Shown here one piece after another: positions 36,301 through 43,607 of a DNA stretch of 64,000 bases. A model generated the notes under the pieces. That model ran no database searches and was not told the DNA's origin. It worked only from the letters and a program-made list of their open reading frames with translations. The number at the start of each line of letters is the position of its first letter. The first letter of the stretch is position 1. Made by a program: the position numbers and the translations under genes. The DNA comes from Euzebyella marina (GTDB lineage: Bacteria > Bacteroidota > Bacteroidia > Flavobacteriales > Flavobacteriaceae), in the NCBI RefSeq assembly GCF_014855515.1, contig NZ_JACYFK010000004.1, positions 186,001 through 250,000 of the forward strand, read 5' to 3'.

Positions 36301-39300
36301 ATGCTTCTATCACAATTACAGCGACGGGAACAGGTACCCTCTTGTATTCTATTGATGGCGGCAGTAATTATCAAACGAACCATGTATTCAGTAATATTCC
36401 GGCAGGCAACTATGATATTTACGTTAAAGATGCCTCTGGTTGTACCGATAATGTTAATAGAGATGTTCATGCAACTTTACAGGCCACGGCCAGTCTTGCG
36501 GTTCAATTAGGTTGTGGACCGGGCAATGAAGCTGAAATTTCTATTGAAGCGATAGCTGGATCTGGAAATTATGAGTTTGAGGTTTTAGACAGTGCTTCTG
36601 GAACTACCATAGCTCGTCAAGTTTTGGCGACCAACCCGCAAAATATTCAGTTGAGCATTGCTGACACTTATACGGTAAATGTTTACGATATGGGAACCGA
36701 CAGCCCTGTTTGTAACAGGTCGTTACTAGTTGAAGTACCAGCGGCGATTCAACCCCAAGTTACTGCCAACCCAACAGATGTTAGCTGCCCTGGAGCTGAT
36801 GACGGTCGTATTGAGTTGACCCAGGTAAACAATGGCAATAATCCGCTAACATATACCTTAAACCCTATGCCTTCAGGTGCTAGTTGGGATGCATCTACAC
36901 AGTCTTTCATTAATCTATCAGGTAATAATTATACGATTACTGCTACAGGGCCCAATGGTTGTGAAACGGTAATCAATTCCTTGGTCAATGAAAACGCTGT
37001 ATTGACCTTCGACGTTCCTGATATTGTACAATTCGGTTGTTCATCAGATAACGATGTCAATAATGCCACCATAGCCATCAACACCTCTTCTATTGCAGGT
37101 GGTAGCGGAACTTTTAATAGATTCGTCTTTGTCGATGATGCAACTGGCAACGTGCTTCAAGATAGTAGTGACCCTAACTACATTTATACCGATACAAATG
37201 GTGGTGACGTAATCGTTCGTGTGTACGACAATCAAGGCTGCCCATCAGAACATGTGGTTACCATAAGCGCCTATGATGCTCTAGTTGATGCGACGATTAC
37301 CGTAGATAGAAATATTGATTGTGTGAACAGTGGTGAAGACATTAGTATTGATGTATCAAGCACATACACAGATTTTGCTTCCAATCCGACCAACTATGAA
37401 TTCAGGCAATTGCCTTCGGCTTCTTATCAGGCTTCAAATCAGTTCTTGAACCTTTCGGCAGGCACATACACCTTCGCAATCAGGAATATGACCACTGGAT
37501 GTGAGATTACCAGAAGCCATACGGTTGAAGAGCCCAATACATTTGATGTTACCATCGACAAATTATCTGATGTTATCTGTCATGGTGGTGATGGAAGCAT
37601 CAGCCTAACCCTTGTTGATGGCACTTACGCTGCTGGATTCAGCTATACGATTTTCAATAATTCAGGAACGAATATTCTATCTGGAAGTTCAGTCAATGTG
37701 GGCCCTACCCCGGCAATTTTGGTACCTGCCGGAAATTATACGGTAGAAGTTACACAAGATGCTTTTCCTGAATGTATACAAACAAGAAGTTTCAGTATTG
37801 CGACACCTGAAGCTCCACTTGCCCTTGACCCAATAAATACTGAAGAAGTAGGTTGTAACAATGACAGAGGTAGTGCCCAGATTACACCTACTGGCGGCAA
37901 GGCCCCTTACGACATTGTAATGACCCATAACGCTTTAGGTACCAATTATACCGCCAACGGTGTACATTCCTTCCTTTTTCAAGGTTTAGGTGCCGGTCAG
38001 TATAACATCGAAATTACCGATGCCCTAGGGTGTACAGTCAATTTCAACAATGCTTTTGAGTTGGTAGTACCGGACCCGATAACTGCCTCTATCTCTAACA
38101 CCGATTTGGTTTGTGAAGGTGATAATGACGCATCGGTCACTGCAACCGTGAACCCTAGAAATGTAAATGCCAATTACAGATATATTCTCAATAAATACAG
38201 TGATGCTTCCGGCATTACTTTATTGGAAGCTTCTGCATCGCGAACAATTAATACATTCAACAATTTGGGTAGTGGTTTCTATAGCATTTCAATCTTAGAT
38301 GATATGGATTGCAGCTATGAAACAGCGATTATTGAAATAGCCGAACCCACCGAGGTTGAAGGTTTGTTGACTACAGTTCAAAGAATGACCTGTCAATCGA
38401 ACGCCGAGTTATTATTGACTGCCTCTGGTGGTACTGCCCCTTATATGTGGAGTACAGACGGTTTAAGTTTTAACGCAATGAACCAATCATCTGGGGCGAA
38501 TACCCATTTGTTCACCAATGTGATTGAAGGCGAGTACCACTATTTTGTGCGCGATAGTTTTAATTGCGTTTCGATTGTCACCAATTCGGTAAGAGTCAAT
38601 GAAATTGAAGATTTAACGGCCGTGATTGATCTCTCTGCTGCAAGAGTCGCATGTCGAGGTGAAAGCACCGCTGTTATCGAAGCAAAAGCTGATGGTGGAT
38701 TGGGTAATTACCAATATGCCTTATTCAGAGACCTTGCCTTAAACGATGAAGCAAGACCGAACCAAGCTACCGGTTTATTTACAGACCTTCCAGTTGGCCA
38801 GTATTATTTGAGGGTTGAAAGCGGCGACTGTGAATTTATTTCGTCCAGAATTGAAATTTCAGAACCGACTCCATTGGCTATTGAATACGACGTGAACAAC
38901 ATTTCTTGTAATGGCGCTGAAGATGGTAGTATTGAAATCGAAGTGACGGGTGGCACAGGCAGCTATCAATATGCCATTTCGCCCAACCTCAACCAGTTCT
39001 TTGACGATAATGTGTTTGACGAATTGGCTCCTGGTGACTATATGATTATCATTCAAGACAGCAATGGCTGCTTTGAAGTTATAGATGCCGCTATTACAGA
39101 ACCTGAAGTGTTGGAAGTGGAAGCAACTACTACCCCTGAAATTTGCGAAGGAGAAGAAAATGGTACTATCGAATTGATGATTTCAGGTGGTACGGCTCCC
39201 TACAGTACTAGATTGGCATCAGAAAATGACTTTATCCAAGGAAGAACCAATTTCTCAGGCCTTTCAACGGGCAATTATATCATCTTTATCGAAGATGCAA

Positions 39301-40067
39301 ATGGCTGCGAAGACAATTTAATGGTAACAATAGAACCTGGAGTTAATTTAAATGCACACGTAGAAACGGTGTATGGCTGTAACGGAAATACTCCCAACAA
39401 CTACGTTAATATCGTCATGGATGATGAAGGATTGGAAGATCAAGTACTTTTCGGCTTGGATACCATGAACCCCATGGAAATGCAATTAAATCCTTTCTTT
39501 AGAGATGTTGCCCCAGGTACACATTACATATCCATATCCCATGAAAATGGCTGTATTACTACTCATACATTTGAGGTCGAACATTTTGAACCTTTACAAC
39601 TTACGGTTACACAGACCAACATAAATGAGATTACAGCAGCCGTTAGTGGCGGAAGGGAAAGTTACACCATTTACTTTGGCGCTATAAATAATGGTTCTGA
39701 CAATGTGTATCATATTACTAAAACCGATACATACCTTGTAACGGTAGTTGATGAAAACGGTTGTGAGGCAACGGCCAGTATTTATATGGAATTCATTGAT
39801 ATCGAAATACCCAATTTCTTCACACCTAATGGAGACGGAAAAAACGATACCTGGAAACCTAAAAATATAGAAGTCTATCCAAACATCTACATCAGTATTT
39901 ATGATCGTTATGGAAGAACCGTCTATACCTTTGAAGACAATGAAGATGGTTGGGACGGTATTTATCAAGAAAGCGACCTTCCATCGGGAGATTATTGGTA
40001 CATCATAAAAATGAATGGTGAATCTGACACTAGGGAATTTGTGGGCCACTTCACCCTTTATCGATAG
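27357..40067 (+). CDS. SprB-like giant surface adhesin with T9SS type B C-terminal domain
   Basis: A 4236-residue (12.7 kb) secreted protein resembling the mobile gliding adhesin SprB. A signal peptide (FFILTLFLLCSYLGFS) precedes a large N-terminal region of the IgGFc-binding-like type seen in SprB-like proteins (to ~530). Next come a DUF11-like domain (~547-660), Asp-rich calcium repeats (~672-695), another beta domain, more calcium repeats (~995-1030) and a second DUF11-like domain (~1058-1165). About 28 SprB-type repeats span ~1441-4145 (typical: DILC..., GGTAPYRYSLD, GIYTITVSD...C), interrupted near 1954-2150 by a different beta-sandwich-like segment. The end (FFTPNGDGKNDTWKP, YDRYGRTVYTFE, LPSGDYWYIIK) is the gliding motility-associated sorting domain. 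ATG 27357 is preferred to the in-frame GTG at 27333 because the signal peptide then has a normal basic start. Confidence 0.92.
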   Translation: MIKLPKPQLKFFILTLFLLCSYLGFSQLSDLHYLPPLKQGRNNQAVEQQAIYLSTPEPTTFTVNVYRGTSNTPITSFNISNTNPAVYNLPNGDNNITLVDNNHTGIVLDDAGLRFESPSNNKFYVNYRGNSSAQAASLTSKGRVALGTKFKWGGLPNLGQHNTKSNTLGIMATEDNTTVRLFGYDPACEFRLQGDADGLTNDSYTINLDANESFVFETYLSESPAHVDGWIGASIESNRDIVISNGGMNTGRQLNNGNRDAAIDQPVPENRLGKEYVFVRGNGTNDTEFPLIIGIADNTQIFVNGSATPFATINNGDYVEIPGTFYSGNSAGANMLVTTSKDAYAYQSMAGGSAVYTHGLNFVAPVNCLLPDVMDNIPDITNMAGTSVNGGVTIVAATATPDGNITVTDGNGPVTLPPSNPVAGTDDWKTIFIPNLTGNVSVQSTGPIAVGFFGLNGARGVAGYFSGFDTVPVVNLEIRGGSGCFVGSEIFEATGNFDAYQWFGDGEMIPGANSENFAPTVAGDYFVRGTKGPCTYDSQPISAYYCDPDVVLEKSVDKPEIVEGERATFTIKVRNLGVGPVTNLRITDNIPSGLSLVNAQTITGSWSGNTWNIGTLNGGETAFLSLEVQADEIDILPLLNLTNTATNSQDQTDTNITPDSPSARIIVHNDYDNDGVVDSVDLDDDNDGILDTVEQLCTIPNDVVFSAPSSIIVGGAPVTEIYTNFNDLWRSSLSNRNSLHPNLSHDLLAFTSGGTTFTTGVFDDDLIDSNGNNLYDGIDTNNDGISDVIATESNWMALTPSKNIYGEATIEASLNDGNANNALGLTLVENPTTDPLNPLLTNGINGLDLGSGIANIGDTWVYEIDPIVATTVGDGIPDILLTQVADPGGAGHTVSLYDASGAPLGNAVRVQAYSGGALASIVGSYRLDVYHANGNVFFHNTRRDYRLATIELSEFGIPTANLSDVAFLRLQLSSNADVAFLAYNTDSFSGFCANLDTDMDGIPDHLDLDSDGDGCSDANEYYKDNNADGGDGGEFGTGVPAVDPTDGKVIDASYEQVHAPIILLGNTSEDLGGTDINGEDLDLGETFNYVIRFQNTGDDDATNFTIRDVLPSNVTVNDFDYSNATGVTETFDPLSNSVVFSIPDNLVEVGDPEYKIAIEVTISGDCSEFVAACASHLENHAYASYEGILNSRTFSDEDGTNSAGTCTSSLEVATNDLSEALQDCDVARTVLLCGDFVTLTAGEGFTSYSWAIDNNNNGQIDGADTILNDGDPDSDPRTMVVTSVGNYIVEKTANTGCDDQLERITVNRFGDVQTNPIVDYFNQVNADSNPDNDIQGEIVTCSVDGDVLPKIFLCGSNDSVLLQLGITDAQSITWQKLDETSCSSAGDDCANKNGTCTWNNLVQQNNYTVTESGSYRVVIAYENGCFSRFYFNAFQNTLDIDYISSNIVCSTDGRIRITNVGSGYGYQLYNVTNDAIEVPFSAGQGPNFNISTNGTYKVQVTQLNPSSGAPIANSCIFETEDIGIQRREYEVNLSSTPADCNEQGTISVQALNVLPDYSYELYIDDGSNGGAGSFVTSELVSIDNTHTFTGVAPGDYIVVTSTTDGCTDTQTITVNEIPELRLSANTQEHITCLPGVINLSVSGGTTGHRYAIWSKDGIPNYTDESSIPESDFIGSTNFFFGHRGNPSTYYPNEDGEYVFIVKDDNGCFALSNSVQIEDLGSVTITASHSDILCADSGNSTLTINASGGTAPYRYSLDNGVTYQNENFFNNLTAGIYTITVSDSSGSDDTYSCVESIQYEITQPFRLTASATIIEDASCNPSGALVKISNANGGQAPYEFSFDGGSNFGTLDETRLTAGSYQLVLRDALGCTFDMELTVPSETPDPNLSTDINYNCDGTGEITINTDNSSDFDYTYQINGIPYTPVDSNIFNNVAAGTHTLTIGYSSALGADQSTLFFEDFGSGPTTQIGEIGTGYCYEPQNGSETACNLGPAGILVSGEYSVTNFVTNPISAWRSPNDHTGLADGRFLAVDIRVHENADESILWRRQNLEVLPNRPITVAFSAYNLRRVSANGNNPDVLVELVDGSGTVLGSGTTGDIPKNTNADSWHDYNFTFDPGANTNVSVVFRTNLNSADGNDLILDDISATQAPEICEKTQDITVVVETGKTFEVQILGSSSPTCNGANNGNIRFEVSNFDPAFGYEYSLDGGVNWMMETTSPFTTPSTLDDGTYNVTVRKVDDNSCTATSSTGATLASPNALTANLVQTSDFTCYNTGATLEASATEGTPGYSYQLERTDGSIERIFSSNSTFLNVPAGDYVVRVRDINNCEVVSTTTVTVTAPNTLTLGLTATQCYDGQNNATIMATANGGNGDFTFRLNGGAWQTPTPANSSTFTFSGLSNGSYNVEVMDQYGCASPLETITIAPDITLSVAISNASSCNDGSLTATAVGGTGSYVYAFVPSGNTVSDADFSPSNTFAVPLADVGQYDIYVRDNAGNPGYCSETVTEEVQASPNLTFTATPTDAECFGGNGNIEVIITSGLAPYDYQLIDVTHGIADQTHNDVVSADRTFYNLPAGTYDIIVTDAAGCSQTQAGIVVDEPVELTADINGVTPANCTGLASEFGFDFDNYPTAIGTVEFSSDGGITWQSSDEFRGYLSGEEVYPSLRTIDGSGNTICQTDLPRYTIPYPLDDLDITILPIIVNCNELQVSVRGQNGTAPYEYTYAEDPANFDPAAPTHPWTAPYAAGVTHTFPNLVPGRTYAFYVRDNVGCIRQSSVNVNDIITNPMEITATVSPACHASSNGEITYTIVDNHGSTEPNMEWFLYDTTGTVVANSGGIVAYSNTISITGLAANEYYLEVQQIDSGGNPQCISASENEILDELDVITGTPQSIQDISCENPGLIEIENTQGGGGTYFYTVTGPAPFTTITASGDNPIEIPANSPAGNYDISVEDQYGCSYPLGSVAMSFMAAPTISNVVIDNCNANASITITATGTGTLLYSIDGGSNYQTNHVFSNIPAGNYDIYVKDASGCTDNVNRDVHATLQATASLAVQLGCGPGNEAEISIEAIAGSGNYEFEVLDSASGTTIARQVLATNPQNIQLSIADTYTVNVYDMGTDSPVCNRSLLVEVPAAIQPQVTANPTDVSCPGADDGRIELTQVNNGNNPLTYTLNPMPSGASWDASTQSFINLSGNNYTITATGPNGCETVINSLVNENAVLTFDVPDIVQFGCSSDNDVNNATIAINTSSIAGGSGTFNRFVFVDDATGNVLQDSSDPNYIYTDTNGGDVIVRVYDNQGCPSEHVVTISAYDALVDATITVDRNIDCVNSGEDISIDVSSTYTDFASNPTNYEFRQLPSASYQASNQFLNLSAGTYTFAIRNMTTGCEITRSHTVEEPNTFDVTIDKLSDVICHGGDGSISLTLVDGTYAAGFSYTIFNNSGTNILSGSSVNVGPTPAILVPAGNYTVEVTQDAFPECIQTRSFSIATPEAPLALDPINTEEVGCNNDRGSAQITPTGGKAPYDIVMTHNALGTNYTANGVHSFLFQGLGAGQYNIEITDALGCTVNFNNAFELVVPDPITASISNTDLVCEGDNDASVTATVNPRNVNANYRYILNKYSDASGITLLEASASRTINTFNNLGSGFYSISILDDMDCSYETAIIEIAEPTEVEGLLTTVQRMTCQSNAELLLTASGGTAPYMWSTDGLSFNAMNQSSGANTHLFTNVIEGEYHYFVRDSFNCVSIVTNSVRVNEIEDLTAVIDLSAARVACRGESTAVIEAKADGGLGNYQYALFRDLALNDEARPNQATGLFTDLPVGQYYLRVESGDCEFISSRIEISEPTPLAIEYDVNNISCNGAEDGSIEIEVTGGTGSYQYAISPNLNQFFDDNVFDELAPGDYMIIIQDSNGCFEVIDAAITEPEVLEVEATTTPEICEGEENGTIELMISGGTAPYSTRLASENDFIQGRTNFSGLSTGNYIIFIEDANGCEDNLMVTIEPGVNLNAHVETVYGCNGNTPNNYVNIVMDDEGLEDQVLFGLDTMNPMEMQLNPFFRDVAPGTHYISISHENGCITTHTFEVEHFEPLQLTVTQTNINEITAAVSGGRESYTIYFGAINNGSDNVYHITKTDTYLVTVVDENGCEATASIYMEFIDIEIPNFFTPNGDGKNDTWKPKNIEVYPNIYISIYDRYGRTVYTFEDNEDGWDGIYQESDLPSGDYWYIIKMNGESDTREFVGHFTLYR
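31690..39790 (+). repeat. About 28 SprB-type repeat units within the giant adhesin
   Basis: Each unit is roughly 80-110 codons, begins with a conserved D-x-x-C type motif (DILC, DASC, DAEC, DISC, DVIC, NISC and so on), contains a GG-x-x-PY-x-Y or similar motif and a Y-x-Y-S-x-D-G strand, and often ends with a GC-containing turn. Units are diverged at the protein level, unlike the near-regular 71-residue repeats of the smaller adhesin. The count is by eye. Confidence 0.85.
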
Positions 40068-40077
40068 TCAAAACAAC

Positions 40078-40106
40078 AAATGGCAGCTTTTCAGCTGCCA
40101 TTTTTA
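40078..40106 (+). terminator. Rho-independent terminator after the giant adhesin
   Basis: A perfect 11-bp inverted repeat (AAATGGCAGCT at 40078-40088, AGCTGCCATTT at 40093-40103) with a four-base loop, running into a T tract. It lies 11 bases after the adhesin stop codon. Confidence 0.88.
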
Positions 40107-40185
40107 ATAGTTTAAATAAAGAAACCGCTGTAACAATTTAGGCTCATGCTCGTCTTGTTTACATAAATCAATCAAAAAACAAGGC

Positions 40186-41088
40186 TTGAAAACTATTTTA
40201 TCGGTTCATTCCCTTACCAAAAAATTCGGGCATCTAACAGCTGTCAATAATTTATCCTTCACCATAGAAAAAGGGAACGTTTACGGAATACTAGGTCCCA
40301 ACGGAAGTGGAAAAAGTACAACCTTAGGTATTGTTCTGAACGTTGTTAATAAAACTTCCGGAGAATTTAAATGGTTCGACGGCAGCAAATCTACTCATCA
40401 AGCCCTTAAAAAGGTCGGGGCGATTATTGAACGACCCAATTTCTACCCCTACATGTCGGCCGTTCAAAACCTGAGATTGGTGTGTAAAATAAAAGGGGTT
40501 TCTGAAGGTAAAATAGAAGAAAAACTTCAGGTCGTTGGGCTTATAGAAAGAAAACACAGTAAGTTCAGAACCTATTCATTAGGTATGAAACAAAGATTGG
40601 CCATCGCCTCTGCCCTATTGAACGACCCCGAAATTCTTATTCTTGACGAACCCACAAACGGACTCGACCCCCAGGGTATACATCAGATTAGGGAAATCAT
40701 TAAAAAGATAGCTGCTGATGGCACAACTATTTTACTGGCATCGCACTTACTTGATGAAGTTGAAAAAGTTTGCAGTCATGTCGTCATTTTAAGAAAAGGC
40801 GAAAAATTATATTCCGGGCGTGTAGATGGTATGTTGGCAAGTCATGGCTTCTTTGAACTAAAATCTGATGACCTATCTGTTTTAAAATCTTATCTCGAAA
40901 AGAATGCCAGTTTCGGTGAGGTCAAAATAGAAAACGGTATGCTCACCGCCTTTTTAAAAGAAGAAATGAATGCCCTTGAGCTTAATCAAACCCTGTTCTC
41001 CCAGGGTATTGTTTTATCGCATTTAGTAAAAAGAAAAGAAAGCCTCGAAGAACAATTCTTAGCTCTAACCAAAAATAGTCAACCATGA
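40186..41088 (+). CDS. ABC transporter ATP-binding protein
   Basis: A 300-residue ATPase of an ABC-2 type exporter. Walker A is GPNGSGKST (37-45), the signature is YSLGMKQRLAIA, Walker B is ILILDEPTNGLDPQG, and the switch His follows in LLASHLLDEVEK. The C-terminal ~80 residues form the extra domain usual in drug or bacitracin-type exporters. The start is TTG at 40186, which immediately precedes the conserved beta-strand; no ATG exists at that point. It overlaps the permease gene by four bases (ATGA). It lies between two T9SS type B genes, but no sequence feature identifies its substrate and it does not obviously match GldA. Confidence 0.92.
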   Translation: MKTILSVHSLTKKFGHLTAVNNLSFTIEKGNVYGILGPNGSGKSTTLGIVLNVVNKTSGEFKWFDGSKSTHQALKKVGAIIERPNFYPYMSAVQNLRLVCKIKGVSEGKIEEKLQVVGLIERKHSKFRTYSLGMKQRLAIASALLNDPEILILDEPTNGLDPQGIHQIREIIKKIAADGTTILLASHLLDEVEKVCSHVVILRKGEKLYSGRVDGMLASHGFFELKSDDLSVLKSYLEKNASFGEVKIENGMLTAFLKEEMNALELNQTLFSQGIVLSHLVKRKESLEEQFLALTKNSQP

Positions 41089-41918
41089 ACAGACTGCTTC
41101 AAATTGAGTTCATCAAACTTTGGAACAATAGGGCTAGTAAAATTTTGATACTATCCTATTTTATACTCCTTACCTCCATAGCGCTAGTAGCTGCCATTAA
41201 ATTTGATATTGGCCCAATTAAATTTCATTTGGCGGAACAGGGTATTTTCAACTTTCCTTATATCTGGCATTTCAACACTTTTGTGACCGCACTTTTCAAA
41301 CTGTTTCTGGCAATAGTCATCGTTTCGATGATGTCTAATGAATACAGCAACAAAACCATAAAACAGAACCTCATCGACGGTCTATCAAAAAAAGAGTTTA
41401 TACTCTCTAAATTCTTGACAGTAGTTGTGTTTGCTTTGGTTTCTACCATTTTTGTATTCGTTGTTTCCCTTATTTTAGGCCTTTTTTATTCCGATTATAA
41501 TGAGTTGTCGATAATATTTTCCGATTTGGAGTTTCTTGTTGCATTTTTTGTTAAACTAGTTGGCTTCTTTTCATTTTGTCTCTTCTTGGGTATTTTGGTG
41601 AAGCGCTCAGCTTTTGCCTTAGGCTTTTTGGTACTTTGGATGATTTTTGAGCAAATGCTTTTCGGGCTTTTAGGATGGAAGTTCGTTTCTTGGGAAACGG
41701 CCCAGAATATTAAGGGTTTCTTGCCTATGGAGGCCATGTCAAATCTCATCAACGAGCCTTTCTCGCGGTTAAAAGCGGTACAATCGGTAGCCGCCCAAAT
41801 GGGCGAGAGTTTTGCATTGAACTATGCCGTTCATTGGTATGAAATACTCATTGTGCTTCTTTGGAGCGCCCTTTTCATTTACCTTTCGTATGCTATTTTG
41901 CGCAAACGAGATTTTTAA
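41085..41918 (+). CDS. ABC-2 type transporter permease
   Basis: A 277-residue integral membrane protein with about six helices: one near residues 20-40, one after the NTFVTALFKLF segment, then paired hydrophobic segments to the C-terminal LLWSALFIYLSYAIL. A cytoplasmic SNEYSNKTIKQNLIDGLSKKEF motif between helices 2 and 3 is typical of ABC-2 permeases. It is translationally coupled to the ATPase gene by a four-base overlap and forms the membrane half of that exporter. No neighbouring regulator or accessory gene was found. Confidence 0.87.
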   Translation: MNRLLQIEFIKLWNNRASKILILSYFILLTSIALVAAIKFDIGPIKFHLAEQGIFNFPYIWHFNTFVTALFKLFLAIVIVSMMSNEYSNKTIKQNLIDGLSKKEFILSKFLTVVVFALVSTIFVFVVSLILGLFYSDYNELSIIFSDLEFLVAFFVKLVGFFSFCLFLGILVKRSAFALGFLVLWMIFEQMLFGLLGWKFVSWETAQNIKGFLPMEAMSNLINEPFSRLKAVQSVAAQMGESFALNYAVHWYEILIVLLWSALFIYLSYAILRKRDF

Positions 41919-42100
41919 CATTGAACATCGATCGAATCGATAAATCATCGAGTTATCACATTATCAAATTATAATTGTAGTATCTTGTTTTGATTTGCTA
42001 TGAAAGTCTAAAGGAAGCTTTAATGGAATTTCTTTAGCCATTTTCTTCGAGCAAATCCTTTTTGCTAGACTTAAAGATTTAAGAGAACAACTACAAGAAA

Positions 42101-43549
42101 ATGCGACTCGTCATACTCATATTTTTAATCATTTATGCTCATGAATCCGTTGGGCAGACTTGTTCTTCACTGAGTACCCCAATAGATGGGGCGTTAGATG
42201 TTCCGGTTGATTCTCCCATCCGTTGGAGAACTGTACCTAACATTATCGGTTACGTAGTTTCCTTAGGCACTACTCCAGGGGGTGGCGAAATAATCAATAG
42301 ACGATCGTCTGGACAGAATAATTTTTATCTTCCTGAAGTAGGTCTTCCTGCCGACACCCAAATTTATGTGACTATTGGCTACTTCAAAGAGGGGCAAGAC
42401 TTCACCACTTGCGATGTAGAAACGTTTAGAACGGTAAAAGTAACCCAACCTCCTCCTTGTACAAATTTAGAAACACCAATGAAAAATAGTTCTAACATTG
42501 CTGCAGATACAGATCTTCAATGGAATTATGCCCCCACGGCAACGGGTTATTTTTTATCAATTGGCACTTCAGTTGGTAGTAATGATGTTCTGGATAATTT
42601 TGATGTTAAAAACACTCTTAGTTATGAAGCTCCCGATGGCTTACCTGCAGACACCGAGGTTTTTGTTCAAATAACACCCCATAATGGAATTGGAGAAGCG
42701 GTTAGTTGTCCCACGGAAAGCTTTATTACAACTTCAGCAGTCATTGACTGTGGTCCGTATTTCGATTTTACTTCGGGCACCACCATAACTTTAGGTCCTG
42801 AAATTACTATTCCCGATGCCATCGGGCTCTGTGCACAACAACCGGTAACTACCATTGTAAGCGAAGATGTCGCCGACGGTTTTAGATGGTATTTTTTAGA
42901 ACCTGACGGAAACGAAAACTTGATATCAACGGAACCCTACATAGAACTTTCTAAGGCAGGTGCGTATCGTTACGAAGCTTACAATAATATTTCGCAGTCG
43001 GCCACCATAGTAGAATGTAGTCAATCTAAGTTATTTCATGTATTCGATTCCGATGCGGCGGTGATTGAATTTATTGAGGAAACTAGAGAGACCAATGGGA
43101 GAGATATAAAGGTAAATATTTCCGGTGCCGGAGATTACGAATTTGCTCTGGGCAATAGAGAGGGCCCCTACCAAACGAGCAATACCTTTTCCTCTGTTTC
43201 CCATGAATTTCAGGAGGTTTTCGTACGTGACAAAAATGGGTGCGGTATTACCATTTCATCCATTCCCCGTAGGTTAAGTAAAGATGATTTTCCAAAATTC
43301 TTCACTCCAAATGGCGATGGGGTTAACGATTTCTGGCAGTTTACCAAACCTTTAAGGGCCAACGAGATAGATATTACCGAAATTCATATATTCAATCGAT
43401 TTGGACATTTACTGGCAATTATCGAACCAGAAAGAAAAGGCTGGAACGGGGTTTACCAAGGTACCTTGTTACCTGAATCGGATTATTGGTATAGGGCCTA
43501 TTCAGCAAACGGAGAAGAAATACGAGGTCATTTTACACTTAAGCGTTAA
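42101..43549 (+). CDS. T9SS type B sorting domain protein with fibronectin type III-like domains
   Basis: A 482-residue secreted protein. A signal peptide (LVILIFLIIYAHESVG) precedes two related beta-sandwich repeats of FN3 type (~20-110 and ~112-205), each with an alternating TP-x-DGA..DVP...I-W and LPADT(Q/E)(I/V)(Y/F)V pattern, then an Ig-like region (~210-385). The C-terminal ~90 residues (KFFTPNGDGVNDFWQF, IHIFNRFGHLLAII, LLPESDYWYRAY) are the gliding motility-associated type B sorting domain. It is the third such protein in the window and is followed by uvrB after 58 bases. It is probably a cell-surface or matrix protein; the ligand is unknown. Confidence 0.88.
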   Translation: MRLVILIFLIIYAHESVGQTCSSLSTPIDGALDVPVDSPIRWRTVPNIIGYVVSLGTTPGGGEIINRRSSGQNNFYLPEVGLPADTQIYVTIGYFKEGQDFTTCDVETFRTVKVTQPPPCTNLETPMKNSSNIAADTDLQWNYAPTATGYFLSIGTSVGSNDVLDNFDVKNTLSYEAPDGLPADTEVFVQITPHNGIGEAVSCPTESFITTSAVIDCGPYFDFTSGTTITLGPEITIPDAIGLCAQQPVTTIVSEDVADGFRWYFLEPDGNENLISTEPYIELSKAGAYRYEAYNNISQSATIVECSQSKLFHVFDSDAAVIEFIEETRETNGRDIKVNISGAGDYEFALGNREGPYQTSNTFSSVSHEFQEVFVRDKNGCGITISSIPRRLSKDDFPKFFTPNGDGVNDFWQFTKPLRANEIDITEIHIFNRFGHLLAIIEPERKGWNGVYQGTLLPESDYWYRAYSANGEEIRGHFTLKR

Positions 43550-43607
43550 GACTATCTATTAGTTCATTAGCACCAAATCAAAGGTACTTCTTTCGTAATT
43601 TTACGAT

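Noticed and set aside
40186-41918. Assignment as the gliding motility transporter GldA/GldF
   Set aside because: The ATPase and permease fit generic ABC-2 exporters; no specific GldA or GldF features, and no gldG neighbour.
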